DNA from: Pleurodeles waltl
Taxonomy: Eukaryota > Chordata > Amphibia > Caudata > Salamandridae
Length of the DNA: 64,000 bases
NCBI RefSeq assembly: GCF_031143425.1
Contig: NC_090439.1
Location: forward strand, 643,995,465 to 644,059,464
Direction of reading: 5' to 3'
Below, one piece after another: positions 1 through 13,242 of the stretch. Position 1 is the stretch's first letter. Each line of letters begins with the position of its first letter. Both the position numbers and the translations under genes were made by a program. The notes under the pieces are model-generated. The model made no database searches, was not told the origin of the DNA, and worked only from the letters and a program-made list of their open reading frames with translations.

Positions 1-123
1 TTTCTCCTGGGAGCAGGCAGCGGACCTGCTCTGAGCTACCTAACAGAAAAACAAAATTACATAAATTGCTTCAGACTTCAAATGCGCCTCTGTAAGGAGA
101 GCATACCTTTTACTTCTGCTTTG

Positions 124-250
124 CAGAGTGACTTGGCCTTTGTCCCAAAAACCGGGACAAGTATTTAAAATTAGGAAAAGCATTGGGACACCGGAGAGTC
201 CTCTGCAAACCGGGACTGTCAGGAGAAATCCGGGACATCTGGTCACCCTG
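124..250. mobile_element. Short hAT-like MITE (putative)
   Basis: The left end reads CAGAGTGAC and the right end, read inverted, CAGGGTGACC, giving imperfect terminal inverted repeats over a 127-bp unit. Inside are several copies of the CCGGGAC/GTCCCGG words typical of a vertebrate hAT-type non-autonomous repeat whose ends begin CAGGGTGACCAG. The 8-bp duplication expected for hAT is not clear in the flanks, so the class is a tentative assignment from remembered consensus style. No coding capacity. Confidence 0.45.
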
Positions 251-3200
251 TTAGCTGGTGTTGCGTCACTTATGATGCGTTATGGTGAGTGGTGCAGTAT
301 GAGTATGCCGCTGCACTAGAGATGACCCTGACATTGAAGAATGCACCATGCTGAGGTTATGAGGACTGTTGTACTTTGTGCCTTCTCTCTCCTTGCTTTG
401 TTAAACATCTCACTGAAGGTGATAGGAGCTGAGTGATCGATAAACGGAGAGTCTTGTAGTTAAAATGTGGGAAGGGGAGGTACATGCGTTCGAAAGCATT
501 CTCAGTCAAGGTGTGTCTAAAAAGTGGCTAAGGGTAGTGATTGAAATGAGAGAATCTTGGATTACTGAAATGTTCAATTGGCCCTAGCATACCTTGCACG
601 GGCAACATGATGGCACAAAAAGCTTGCGGATCATTTGGATTCTTTCCTGTAGGTACACGACTTGATACTAACTGATTTTTTGGTATGCTAAATTATTCCC
701 TGAAGACGTAGTTTGCTTTAATTTTCCAATCTTTAATTGTAACATTTCATTTAATGTATTACATAACAGGCCTGGTTTGTAACTAAAGTCGATGTAACCT
801 TGACCGAAGAGTGTAGCATTTTATTGCTTAAAGTTAAAACAAGGTAATTTGAACAGCCAGTCCTACTTGTTGCACACACTTTAATGTATTTATTTGCCTT
901 AATATAATTCTTGACCAACGAAAAAGAAAGACGTCTTCATGTGAATGGTGGCTTAGGATAGCCCGTGGAATCTTAGGGTGGCCTGCAGTTCAAAGTCTGG
1001 AATAGGAATAGCAGCAGTACCAAACTTGTAGGGGGCTCTGCACTGGAAGAGTTTCATGGAGGTTTAGGCTTGAAAGATGGGAGATGGAATACCTGCTGTC
1101 ACAAAACTGAGCTCAGAAGTTGATAAATAGGAAGAGGGAGAATTGCAGTGAAAAGTTGAAAGTTGGGCAGTTCAGGACGTGGAAGCAGGAGTCAGGCAGC
1201 AGAAAGCAGTGTAGCCTGCTTTTGAAATTCAGGAGAGAAGAATTATGCAGTTGGATGGTTTGAGGAGAAATATTTAATCTGTCTGTCACTGACAGTTTGG
1301 GAGAGAGATGTGTGAAGCTGAAAAGGGGGGAAAGACAATTTCAATATATAGACGTGTGAAAGGAGGTCTGCATTTTAAAGAGGAGACGGAGGTCTGCAGT
1401 TGAAATCTGGAGGTAGTTCTGTTTCCATGTGGAATACTACATGACCAGATAAGAGCTCAGTAGTTAATGGCATGGAAAATTGCTCTTTTTTGGTGTCCTT
1501 ATAAAAAGTTGAAACCTTACCCCAGACCATAATCAGGAGGCCACAGACAGGATATGTTACTTTACACAATATTAACTAGTCACAACTAGTTACTCAAGGC
1601 CCATAAATAAGTAGGTTCTCCCATTAGCGTTCGCGGAAAGAGGTAAGAAACAACATGAAAGCAAATGTAATTAATTATCATGTTTGACTTTTTGTATGAA
1701 CTACATATGGAGTTAAACATCCAGGTTTTTGAGTACGGATTTTTAGATTTAGCTAGAGACTGGTTTGGCTGCTGACAAAGTTGATATAATCACAGAAAGG
1801 GTAAATCCTGAAGTAGAAATAGAGAAATGCAGTTCTATCTCAGTATTGACCTTCTTCTTTATTGCAGCCTAACTGGACATCAGTTATGTTCACCTGTCTA
1901 AGTACTGCTTGTACTTCAGTGCATGTAAAATGATGTGGCCATGTAGCGCATCAGAAGGTTATTGTTATATGTCTGCTGCCCAGCCTCTAGAAGAAGCTAC
2001 CAATACTGGGAGATTGCGCCACTGCCCTGTGTGATTGCACCACAGGTCCTTCATGCGACAATAGGAGCAGGGCCGGTAATGCCAGAGTGTCACTGGAGCT
2101 CATGCAAAGTCAGGAACACCAATGCTAATTTTTTTCCCTTCTCAATTTCTTCGTTGAAATCAATGTATATAAAGTATTACTTTTTACATCACTGACAAAA
2201 TTGCACCTCCTTTTGTTTAGTTAATTATTATTGTATTTTATTTCTAACAAACTTTTTTATGCTTTGGTATATTGCCTTACATTTTGCAGGTTTGGTCAAA
2301 GACTGCCCCATGTCTCTTAAACTATGGCTGCAAACATGTTACTTTAACATATTAGAATGCAGCATTGCCTCTGCCTCCAACCAAGCCTTAAGGCCACCAC
2401 CAATGGGGCCTGGAGCATCCTCAAGGCATCCTCTAGGCAATACTGGCTTATGCCCTTCAAGGTTTGGGGGGCAACCATCTGCCCCACTATTGTCCAGCAA
2501 TGTCATGGTTGCCCTTTGTTCAAGGACAAATACTGCCAGCAGCCTACAACTTCATCAAATGGTCTTCTTTCCCAAAAGCATGAGGGAGGCTCTAATGGAA
2601 TGTTTAATATTTCAACAAATAATATGGCCTAAAGGTCATTAAAACACCTTCATCAGAAAAAAACCCATCAACATTACCAGGTTATACTGCTAAAGTCGTA
2701 CTGAACGATCACAAACATCTGTAAGCCTAGGCTAAAACTAATGATTGTAGTCCCGAATGACACAGCACTGCATTCTGGTCCATTTAAATAGCCTCTAAGT
2801 GTATCACAGAGTAAATGTAGAAAGTGAAGTAAAAAACTTTGAGTGTCCTCTTTGACACAAACCTCAAAGCCACTATGAAGGTTTGTCCATTGTTAGCTCC
2901 TCGTAGGTTTAAAAATAGTCTGTCTGCTTCAAATGCAGCACTAAGTGAAGAAAACCAGAGCTCTAGCGATGGCAAGTTTTCGTTGTAGCAAAATCGTCTA
3001 CAGCGAGCTACCTAGGAATTGTATCAACAATCTGCACAGAGTGCAAAATCAGGTAACCGCATTAAGCCTCCACCTGTGGAATGAAGGATTACATTCAAGA
3101 TTCCTGGCACTGGGGCACAAGGTCAACTGGTGCAAACTCCTCACATACTTGTAAAAATGTGGCTATTTGGTTCAAAGAGCTCAGATTGGCTAAACCCCAG

Positions 3201-4257
3201 CCTGAGCTTTTTGATTGGCCTTCTCTCACCAGACACTGCAAAATAAGAACATTTTAAAGTCTCAAGGAAGGACCCTTATAATCTAGCAACCAATATTTGA
3301 ATTGTCCTGAACTCTATCATGGGGAAAAATCCAACTAGATGTAAGTCAGGAATTCCTGAAGTTGAAGCTGTGTGGGCTGGCATTCAAGAGAGGACTGTCT
3401 TCATACAATACAGTTACAAAAGCATTCCATGTACAGAAACATTATTCCTATCCAATTAAAGTCCTTTCTGCCTCTTTTGGTTGCCATTTACTATGTTGTA
3501 AACCCAGCACCCCTATTTGACTGCATGGTACCGCTGTACCAGTGAACAACATTTTGTAATAAATAAATAGTTTTACTGTTGTAGTGACATGTTTGTGAGT
3601 GATACCCCCGGGGATACAAGGTTATATCTTATCCCTAGTATGCCACAGAAGGTTCTGTTCAAAACAAGTGAACTAATTTCTTCCCTCAACACCAAACTAT
3701 TACGTTGTTCCCAAACAATACTGTTGCAGTACTACAGCAACATCATGGCACAAAACATGCCACTCCTCTAAGTAATCATTCCTGTCCGCCTAGCATGTCA
3801 TCACCACTCAACATAACCAATCACAAATATTCCTTCCCATCCTCACCACCCCTGCTGTTTGTTACACAAGTTCCATCAAACTCATTTTGTGCATGATTTC
3901 AGCTCCCTACATGTACACATTTTCCCAATATTGTTCATTGATTTCCTTTGGAACATGCCAAATTACACAGATATCGTCGTTTTACATTGTTACTTGTGGT
4001 AACTGAGAACACTGGGTTGCTTTAGTAAGCTTCAATTTGGATTGGGATTCATACGAGAAACAGGAAAGTCAAATCTCACTTGAGCTGATGTAAACAGATT
4101 TGCTCATAATCCTTTTCGTTTGACGATAATAAAACATGGGAATATGTTAGAGATTAGAGTTTTCAGGAAAGATTAGAATACATGCTTTTGCATCTTTGCC
4201 CTGAACTAAGCCAATTCTCCAACTTTTTTTGCAATGTATTCATTGAGTACAGTCTGC

Positions 4258-4321
4258 CAGCGCCTTGAGACCCTACCGGGTGAATAGTGTGCTTAAGAAA
4301 TTGTTGATTGATTGATTGATT
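4258..4321 (+). mobile_element. 3' tail of an L2/CR1-type LINE or of a SINE sharing it
   Basis: The segment reads as the familiar tail GCGCCTTGAGACCCTACCGG, followed by GTGAATAGTGTGCTTAAGAAATTG and then four units of GATT/TGAT. Short-period 3' tails after a conserved GCGC...TATAAA-like stem are characteristic of L2-clade LINEs and of SINEs that borrow their machinery. The two other tails in this window (14868-14925 and 11858-11900) share the layout. The body upstream is not recognised, so the copy is either very 5'-truncated or old. Confidence 0.55.
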
Positions 4322-6765
4322 GCCAACCAGGGATGCACAGCACAGAGCAAACACAGGGTGCAACTGTAGCAACAACATGCTTGCAGGACACTGAAGCATC
4401 ACAATAAGAATTAGTTTATTGCAATGCTATGTACGAATTTCTTATGAATAGACACCAGTAACCATGTTTTATACGCTTTGCATGCATTTCATCTTCATAA
4501 TCAAGTTATTTTAATGCTAGCATTTGAGGACAAGGACAATTGAGAAAGAAGCCAAAGTACTTAAAGGTAATAGCAGGCAGTAGAAAGGATAATATTATTT
4601 CAACTTTTTGCCTTACAATTGTACCCAGTGTTGTAACTTACATGTTATTTACATTAGTAAGCCTACATATAATATTGTTGGAACAAGTGTGCATCAGACC
4701 TGTGAAAGATATTGTTTTTAGCATATGTTTAGGTCTTGCTTACAGTTAGCTTTTAGGTTTTGACTAAAGACCTTTTGTGGACTATACTGCAAGTTACAGT
4801 GAGCTTAGCCCGGGCCATTGCTTGCCAGTCTCATTTGCTTTCTACTTAATCTATGACTTTCCTCCCTCTTATTTTTGTCCATTCCCTGGAGCACTGCCTC
4901 TTTACTATTCTTTTGAATGGAGGACTTCTTATCCATGCACTGCTTACACTGAGGAAAGTACTCTTTTCTTTTTCTTTCGGAACTCCTGAAGAGTAATACA
5001 TGCTTTCTTTCTCTCTCCCTCATGTACAGCTTCTTCCCCCAGATACCACCCATATGTTCCACTGTTCTCCTTTTTCTTCTCAGTTGGTCCACTGCTTCCC
5101 CAACCCATTTTTTTTTTTTTTAATCCTCCCTTGCCCACTCTCAGTTGCCCCTTGTTGACCCCGGTCCTCAATTGCTCCACACCCCCATTCTATTCCTTAA
5201 AACGTTATTTTTTCAGTTTTCTGAAGTGCCATTTACTGCCTGGCCGCTACTTTTTTTAAAAGTACTTTTGTTCACATTTATTTAGTTTTAATTTATGTCT
5301 CCAAATGGCGTCCACCATCTACAGCAGTAAATACAAACTAACCAAGAAGGCACGTATGTCATAATGTATGTGTGCAATTGAGCCCCGATGCATGGGTGTG
5401 CATACATCGTCATGCTAGGGCACCATAGCATCATGACACATTCACGCCATTGCACTCTTTCTTTTTTTACCTTTTTGTCATCGGTGCACAACATCCACAA
5501 AAATTGCAAAGCAAATAGGTCGACAAGGCGAGACACACTGGCTTTGCAAATTCTTGTCATAGATACTGAAACATGTCACATGGTTACATACAGTACACAG
5601 ATACTGCTCAATCACGTTTTTACCTTTTTGCTCATTATTCAAGTACATATTCGTAAGGTTAAGTAAAGATTTTTTTCCCTGTTCCAATCATTCATAACAT
5701 GTCTTTGCTGTGTCTCATGAAATGTTATTGCTACCGATTTCATATATTACGATTTCCTGTTTTCAGTGTTTATTTTTTACAAACTCCAGTGGGTATTTTT
5801 TAGTGTTTTCCATACCTCTCAAAATCACTGGTTATCTGTGTATGTTTCGGCACCCCAAAGAATTTCAAAATAAATTTTACCTGAAACACAAAGAAGTCTC
5901 TTTTGGTACTTGAATTTAAATGAATAGTAAACTAGGCCTACAGACACCAAATGTAAATAACAGTGTTCACTATAGATACTGCCCCATAACTACCTAATGC
6001 CCAATGACCCACAGAAAAGGCCTCACCACCTTCTTCTGGTGGTTTTCCCATATGTGAAATCATTAGTATTTAAAAACGGAATACATTATTATAGTTAAGG
6101 CTAAGAGAAAATGCCTTGACATGATCCCTAACAAGGTGAGCAATTCACAGGAATTGGCAAACACAAAAACTAAATTTTGTCCTGCAGGTAATTTGTAGCC
6201 CACAAACTAGGAGATTTACCATCTATAAATTATGCAGTGCTTTCTCAATTTAGCAAATTATGCTGGTTATAAATCCTGCCTACAGATGACAGATGCCATG
6301 AAACAGTGGCATTTCCCTAGAGAGTACTGACCATACACATATTCCTCTACTTCTGTTTGTTTATGAAGGATGGAAGTATTACAGGTTGGTGTAGTAGAGA
6401 GATGAAAATATCTGCGTTTCTGAAATATACCTACGAGTGAGAGTGATTGGGATTCAGAGCTTTCTGTACATTCAGTCAAAGAGCTGAGCAGGTGTACTTT
6501 GCGATGGAAAACTTGTGAACGGCAATACTAGAAACTAGGCTTTATGTAATATAAAGAAAAATGTTGAAAGTAGTGATACCGTGGATTAGGAAATATTTTT
6601 CGAAAAGTGTTAGAGGAAGTAGGAGAGTGTTTTCCAAAGGATCAGAGAGCACTCAATTGATCTTAGTGTGTCTTTTGATATTGGTAAATAGAGTCTTGCA
6701 AAATCCACTGCTCTACGTGTTGGTTGTTGACTGTCCTCTATGATTCTTCCTGACGTTTTATTGTA

Positions 6766-6784
6766 TCCCTCTCTTTTGTTTCAG
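6766..6784 (+). promoter_or_regulatory. XKR4: Splice acceptor of the XKR4 terminal exon
   Basis: The sequence TCCCTCTCTTTTGTTTCAG is a strong polypyrimidine tract ending in CAG, immediately before the point where homology to XKR4 begins. The exon starts in phase 1 (two bases complete the split glycine codon, assuming the upstream exon ends in G). Confidence 0.85.
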
Positions 6785-7731
6785 GTCTTACAGCAGCGGC
6801 CTCTCTTGTGTCCTTGGCCTGGGCTTTGGCCTCTTACCAGAAAGCTCTCCGCGACTCCAGAGATGACAAGAAGCCCATCAGTTACATGGCAGTCATTATC
6901 CAGTTTTGCTGGCATTTCTTCACTATTGCAGCCAGGGTTATCACCTTTGCTCTCTTCGCCTCGGTTTTCCAGCTCTACTTTGGGGTCTTTATCGTCCTTC
7001 ACTGGTGCATCATGACCTTCTGTATTGTCCACTGCGAGACAGAATTCTGCATCACCAAGTGGGAGGAGATTGTTTTCGATATGGTTGTTGGCATCATCTA
7101 CATCTTTAGCTGGTTCAATGTCAAAGAAGGAAGGACACGGTGCCGACTGTTCATCTACTATTTAGTCATTCTTTTGGAGAACACTGCCTTGAGTGCCCTC
7201 TGGTATCTATACAAGAACCCTCAGATTGCAGATGCTTTTGCCATCTCGGCACTGTGTGTGGTTTTCAGCAGTTTTCTAACTGGCATTGTTTTTATGCTGA
7301 TGTACTATGCCTTCTTTCATCCCAATGGACCAAGGTTTGGGCAGTCACCAAGCTGTGCTTGTGAGGACCCAATATCTACCTTCCCTTTGCCAACAGAGGT
7401 GGCCTCGAACACTTTGAGGTCCATGTCAAACAACAGGAGTATGGCTGGGGACCGGGATCAGAAGTTTACTGAAAGGGATGGCTGTGTGCCAGTCTTTCAG
7501 GTGAGGCCAACTGCTCCATCTACCCCATCATCTCGGCCACCACGGATTGAGGAGTCTGTTATAAAAATTGATTTGTTTAGAAATAGGTACCCAGCTTGGG
7601 AGAGACATGTGTTGGACAGAAGCCTACGGAAGGCCATTTTGACCTTCGAATGTTCTCCTGCTCCTCCGCGGCTACAGTATAAAGATGATGCTCTCATTCA
7701 GGAGCGCTTAGAATATGAAACCACATTATAA
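6785..7731 (+). CDS. XKR4: XKR4 terminal coding exon (phospholipid scramblase, XK family)
   Basis: This is the last exon of XK-related protein 4, a plasma-membrane phosphatidylserine scramblase activated by caspase cleavage in apoptosis. The exon starts after TTTCAG; its first two bases (GT) complete a split codon, then the frame reads [20 protein letters not shown] and stays open to TAA at 7729-7731. The roughly 314 residues match, from memory, the C-terminal half of vertebrate XKR4 rather than XKR6 or XKR7, and end in ...[12 protein letters not shown]. Hydrophobic membrane segments are visible ([85 protein letters not shown]), then a cytosolic tail rich in Pro and Ser. TERDGCVPV in that tail corresponds to the caspase site reported for the mouse protein. 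No frameshift or stop, so the gene looks functional. An apparent in-frame GTG at 6808 is internal, not a start. Confidence 0.96.
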
Positions 7732-8120
7732 AAGAATAGCAAACCGCTCCAGCATTGAGACTGTCAGGGCTCAGCCACGTGAGGTACCAGTCTGAAATAA
7801 AGGTTTTCAGAAAGGCTGTGGCAATAACTATGCTTCATTTCAGAGTGGAATATGAAGTGGAGGCGATCCTAGCCATGAGGGGTTAAAGAGTCTTGTTAAC
7901 ATGTTTTATCTGGATCTTAATCATGATTATCATTTGATCCTCAGTTCAAGGTCATTTCACAGCACGAACAACATCCACTTTAAACCTCAAAGGTGAAACA
8001 TGAATTGCAATAGAGAAAATACAACATACCTACATTGTGGCTGCTGCTACCTAAACACCCTGCCTTTCCGCCACCAATCGTAGTTTTCGTAATTGTAACC
8101 TTTTTCAAACAGGGATACTT
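7732..8120 (+). other. XKR4: Start of XKR4 3' untranslated region
   Basis: The stretch follows the XKR4 stop codon directly and shows no further open frame. A perfect AATAAA lies at 7796-7801, only 65 bases after the stop, and could give a short transcript. Mammalian XKR4 mRNAs are known to have very long 3' UTRs, so transcription may continue far to the right. The true cleavage site cannot be read from the sequence. Confidence 0.6.
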
Positions 8121-8127
8121 ATAATTA

Positions 8128-8191
<64 letters not shown>

Positions 8192-8215
8192 TATATATAT
8201 ATATATATATATATC

Positions 8216-8276
<61 letters not shown>
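8121..8276. repeat. (AT)n microsatellite
   Basis: About 155 bases of nearly pure AT dinucleotide repeat, with single interruptions such as TAGATA, ATCTAT and ATTTAT. It lies some 400 bases after the XKR4 stop codon, hence possibly inside the 3' UTR, and would be self-complementary in RNA. Confidence 0.95.
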
Positions 8277-8284
<8 letters not shown>

Positions 8285-11200
8285 CATGGGCAGTTGCTCT
8301 AATAAGTACACATGTATGTCACAAATATACTTTCCTCAAAAGACAATGCTGCTGTTATGGGAAATACGTGTCTTTTCAAACGGAAACCATTTTGGATGAA
8401 AGTCTGTTGTATGCTCAGACGGTAAACTGTAACTACAAGAACAAACATTGAAGCCAAAAAAAGCTTTTCTTGCCAGCCTGCCTATTAAGTAAGTAGGATA
8501 GGCACTGGGTAAATTTTTTTCTTATCTGCCTCTATTGGGATGTGGTTGTGTGCTTGAACTGTCCTTGCATAGTGCATTCTCAGCAAACAGCAAGTCAATA
8601 GATGCACACATAAAATGTGTGAGATACAATTTACTATGCAGGAAAGTACATTCTCATTTAAAGAAAGGTACATATAACAGAAGGTCCCAAATCAACCACA
8701 ACATCTACATTAATTAGCAAACATTTCTCCATTATGGAGGGATTTAAATGAAATGATAATCATGATGAAATATTCAGAGGATAAAGAAGCAGCAAAGAAA
8801 TTGTCCAGGATATTGTTTCTTGACCCGGAGAAGTTAACAGGAGATGTACTGTACTTGCGGATAAGCGCTTATAATCTACTGCAGAACTTGGGATTCATGG
8901 GCCCACATGACCGGATGAGGACGGTGCAAGATGTGATACCTTTCCAGTGCCAAACATTATGTAATATGTCAAATATGTGGCATGAGGAGCCCTACAGAAG
9001 GGCAGGAAACGTGAACAAGTAATTGATCACTCCACATGTACAGATGGAGCTCACTCATGTCTTGGAAGCTCCACAACCATCCAATAGTGTATATGCACCG
9101 TATGGACACACCATAGTCTGTGGATTAAGAACCATCATTTAATCCTGACCACCATTTGTTCCCAGTGCTTTGAGAAGCAATGAAGAGCCACGTGTACAAG
9201 ATTTGTCATTTTGCTGCAAATGTTCTGGGTTAAATATGTACCTGGTTAGATCTAGTCAATGTAATCCCGGTATATGTTAAAAGTATCTACTGATGGTGCT
9301 TTCATTTGCATTAATGGTGCAAGTTCAGAGTAGGTAGGATTTTTTTTAAAGTTGACTCAGAGTGGAATGAACTCATGGATCATTTTAATATTTTTGTAAA
9401 GTAAAATATGGTTTTCAAAGGTATTACTTTTTATAGATATCCTATCCTAATATAGCATCTCATTGTCCTGGATACTTTAAATCTCGCTCTACAGCCAATA
9501 TCTTATAAACTAAAGAGAGTATACACTTCACATCAAACAACTTGTTGCTCTGTATCTGCTTTGAGGTAGCCAATCTAGACACTGTTAAACTATAATAAAG
9601 ATATTATAATTTCAACTCTAGGTCCTGGATTAAAACATGTCCTATAGATAGACAGTCTAGGTGACCTGAAACCTAGAGCCCTAAATCTCTAAAAGCCAAG
9701 TCTGTAGCTCTCTGGCTCGTGATGGCCCTGCCACAGACAATCGAATGCCTTCTCTGGCACTGTGACCAACAGAAGCTAGGGTCAGCTCTCCATAATGGGT
9801 AGGCTCAGAACCTGATTGCATGATGTTAAGGACTAAATTTAAATTTCACTTGCACCGAATAAAGGGTAATGTGACTGTATGTGTCAACAGAACTACACCT
9901 CCAAAGCCCATAAACAGCGAAAATGCACTAATAAAGCCAGTCTGTCAAGGTGCATTTTGTCCTTAGCTCTAGACCTGAAAGAGTCTTACTTTAAGAGGTT
10001 TGAGAACCTCAGTGATGGACCTAATTTGTTTAACAAACATTCGTGGGCAGCTGTTCTTAAACAGTTATGTTCTAAACTTTTGCTTTTTGAAGAAGTTCAT
10101 TATGGATCTTATGACCTCTAATGGAAAAAAGAACACCCGTTCCCAGTTCCAACTGTAAATGCTGCTACATGAAACACCAACCTGATTGCCAATTTACAGT
10201 TACAAAGAACCTCTCACTGATGCCAGGATAGTTGAAGGTGAATGGCATTAAACAGCTAAGAGACAAAACATTTTTAAAAATGTACATGAACATTTTTTTT
10301 TAATTCATATTATTGTCCAAAACAGATCCTCAATTTTGATTACTCATATCTAGTTAAAAGAACATCAGAGACCTTCAAGAAAGAATAGTGTGCTAAATAA
10401 TATATGTCATTTTAGCTATATAGAACAAAACTGAATATATCTTCTTCTGACCTTGCGTTGTAATGTTGGAGTATATTTAAGGGCTTGGCTTTTCACTTTG
10501 CTTTCTGAGACCCAAAGTTTAGTTAATTCTATGATGCTGCTAATTAACCTGGTAACTATCACACACACTTTAATAATGTACAATACCTGAATTCAGTTGA
10601 CAATACTGTGCTCTAAATAATGTTCTAAATAGTAACCATATTGAAACCCATATCCTTTCCTTTTGTTAAACTCCGATTACAAAGTCAGATATCTTTACAT
10701 TTCTGTAATTGTTAAAGAAGACCTGTTGTCTCAGGCAGACAAGAATAATCAGACTGTTTTACATCCGGTCAATGCTGATTGGCAACTGGGGGGGAGGTAA
10801 ATATCAGTTACATGTGGAGGGCTATGTTGGACTTTCTGAACAACATAGTCAGAGTGTTTCTACTTAAACGGCTAGCACAGCCAGAATTTGGATTACTGAA
10901 CAAAAAGGCATTTGTTTGGTGGTGTAGATGAATCGAGTTAGATGTTCAATATCTGTTTGTCACTAATTGCACATAACACTAGAAGCACACCTGCTAATGA
11001 CTGACAATCTCCATCGCAAGTCCAGTGGATGGATGACGGAAGCACAATGTGATTTGTCATTACAGAGAACTGACATGGGCAAACCAGTGAAAAGATCTGA
11101 GAAATCGGGAACAGAAGTACCTTTCTTCTGAAGCATAGCACCTCAATTATTTTGCAGTAAGAGTGAAAGTTAAGGTGAAGCAAAAACGCTTGGCTGAGGC

Positions 11201-11544
11201 CACATAATCAAATAAAACATTATTTCAATTTGTTCAGCTGACAGAAGATAGATGATCATCAGAATTAAGCGTTGTTCCTCAAGTCTCCTCTTTTCATCCT
11301 TGTTTCTTACCCAAACACGTGTGGTTGGTTGGGATTAGGTTTTGTTGAAACAGTGGAAACATAGCCTACGTTTTTAGAAACACTTCAGAGAGGGGTCAAA
11401 ACATGCACACAACGGGCCAGATTCCCCAAAAATTGTAGCAAAATTAGTGCTTCCAATAGTACTACTAATAACGAGTGCCAATTTACTATTTTTTATATTT
11501 CACAAATATTGGCAATAGTACACCTAGAAAGCTGTGCCAGTTAT
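8277..11544. other. Gene-free stretch downstream of XKR4
   Basis: A+T-rich DNA with no recognisable exon, RNA gene or transposon end. The longest open frames (for example 8753-9022 and 9879-10121, both +) resemble no family I know and lack splice or coding features. The region could be extended XKR4 3' UTR. Confidence 0.5.
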
Positions 11545-11900
11545 AGGAGTTAACATGTTCTACTGGCAATTAGTGCAACAGTCGTACAATTACAGCGATG
11601 CAAAATGATGCTCAGGGTTCAATTCCCTTTGAGGAAAGGCACCCGTTCTGTGTAATAGACATTTTATTATTTCAAGGGAAAACAATTTTCCCCTCCGAGA
11701 AACTCCTGACCCTCACAAAGGTTGGGGGTATTCCCTTACCCTTCCAACCGTGGGAGGGAAGTTACTCTAGTTCTTTGCTGGAGCAAACCTCTGGTGATTT
11801 CCTGGGAGGGAGAGGGTTGGAGAAGAGCTTCTGAATACCCACTCGTCAGGGGTAGTAAGCGCTATATAAATACTATTACAATACAATACAATACAAATAC
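11545..11900 (+). mobile_element. Possible tRNA-derived SINE with LINE-like tail
   Basis: GGGTTCAATTCCC at 11615-11627 is a good match to the internal B box of a polymerase III promoter, and TGGCAATTAGTG about 60 bases upstream could be a worn A box. The body ends in TAAGCGCTATATAAATACTATT followed by an (ACAAT)n tail to 11900. This has the same layout as the L2-type tail of the LINE at 13.2-14.9 kb. Together these suggest a SINE with a tRNA-like head and an L2-like tail. The left boundary is uncertain and no target duplication was confirmed. Confidence 0.45.
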
Positions 11901-13242
11901 ACAGGTTTATCAGGGTTCATAAGATGTCAAGGGAAACACCCTGCCCCCTGGATGGGATATAGTACTGTGTAGATGTGTGCAGTTTGTCGTAAATGTCAGT
12001 TACAGTAAATATACTTATGCCTGCTAGGGATTCTTTTGTGCAAAACTGACAGAAAGTGCAGTCTTTTCGGCCAGAAACGTAGCTACACGCCTAGGAGCAG
12101 CTTTGTCAATGGGGACCAATTGATTTAAACGCATGGACTGAAGAGGCATTATACTCACTATAAACTGACCTTCTAGTGTTAAAGTCATCTCAAGAAATAA
12201 AAATGGAAATATTTCAAGCTAAACATGAAGACCAGATTATTGAACCATGATAAGGTGATTTGAATATTCTGTTCCAGTCCATGATTTTAATTACACAAAG
12301 ATAAAACACTCTCTCATGAAATAATAGTGATTTATGTTGCTGTAGTCATGTCTCAGACACAGTATGGTTGGAATTTCAACCTGAGTAGTACAAGAAGGTT
12401 CTCAGATAATAGACCAAAAGAACATGATGTGGCAGTGACAGAAATTAGACCAGGGTGAATGGCTTGTGGACTAAGCAGTTGAGGAAAAATAAGGTGGCGG
12501 ATGATAACAAATAGTAGTGAAGCAAAATGTTTGCTATTGGAGCAACAATTATGACTTTCTCGAAAATCTTGATTCTTTGTTCTGTTATTTTTAAGCTAAA
12601 ATGTACTTCTTACTGTCTTCAGATTTTTTTCATCTCATTATCGCAGGTTCTTTTCGGAGGCTCCGTAGTTAGCAAATATATATATTCTCTTTGCAAAAAT
12701 TCTCACAATTGCAACCTGCAGGACAAATAGTTCCGCCGATTTCTCTCTTCAACTTGGCAATTATCTGTCCAAAAACGTAATCCTCAAACAATAAAATCAT
12801 CATTGTTTTCTTATAAAACACCCATTGCAAAAATTGCCAATGTACCTAGGGGTACTAAAAATGTGCTAATATACTGAATGGGTATACAATTTGAATACAT
12901 ATGCATCCGAGAATCCTCAAACAAACCCAGCCAGTTCCTTACTCCTTTAAAATCCTGTTTTTCCTACAATATGCTACAATATGTGAAGAAAAATCATAAT
13001 TCTGGGGCAAATAGTTTATATTGACCTTAGTGTCTGACAGCTGTGAGGGCTTCCTCAGCATAGAAGCAAACCACTGAAAAAACAGGTTAAAAAAGGGTGC
13101 AGTTATCCAATGTCTTACGCTCTATAATCCTCCTTTTCCTTTCGGGTGGAATTGTCAATCTCCATCCCAATGTCAGACAGGCATAACTGAAATAGGAGAT
13201 ATGGTAATAAAGCAAAAGTAACTCACATAATTCTTGTATTAA
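11901..13242. other. Gene-free stretch
   Basis: No coding, RNA or repeat feature is recognised. It is A+T-rich and ends where the truncated LINE begins. Confidence 0.4.

Larger units (their letters stand above)
1..6784 (+). other. XKR4: Presumed last intron of XKR4 (non-coding)
   Basis: The stretch ends in a pyrimidine-rich tract and TTTCAG at 6779-6784, directly before the XKR4 terminal exon, so it is read as the intron upstream of that exon. No coding exon, RNA gene or long open frame of recognisable family is visible in it. It holds a small hAT-like MITE (124-250), one LINE/SINE 3' tail (4258-4321) and simple T runs (about 5109-5121). The rest appears to be unique A+T-rich DNA or repeats too old to name. 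The upstream exons and the 5' end of the gene lie outside the window, so the start of the intron is not seen. Confidence 0.75.

Noticed and set aside
6808..7731. Stand-alone 307-codon gene starting at GTG
   Set aside because: It is an internal part of the XKR4 terminal exon; a splice acceptor lies at 6784 and the protein match begins upstream of the GTG.
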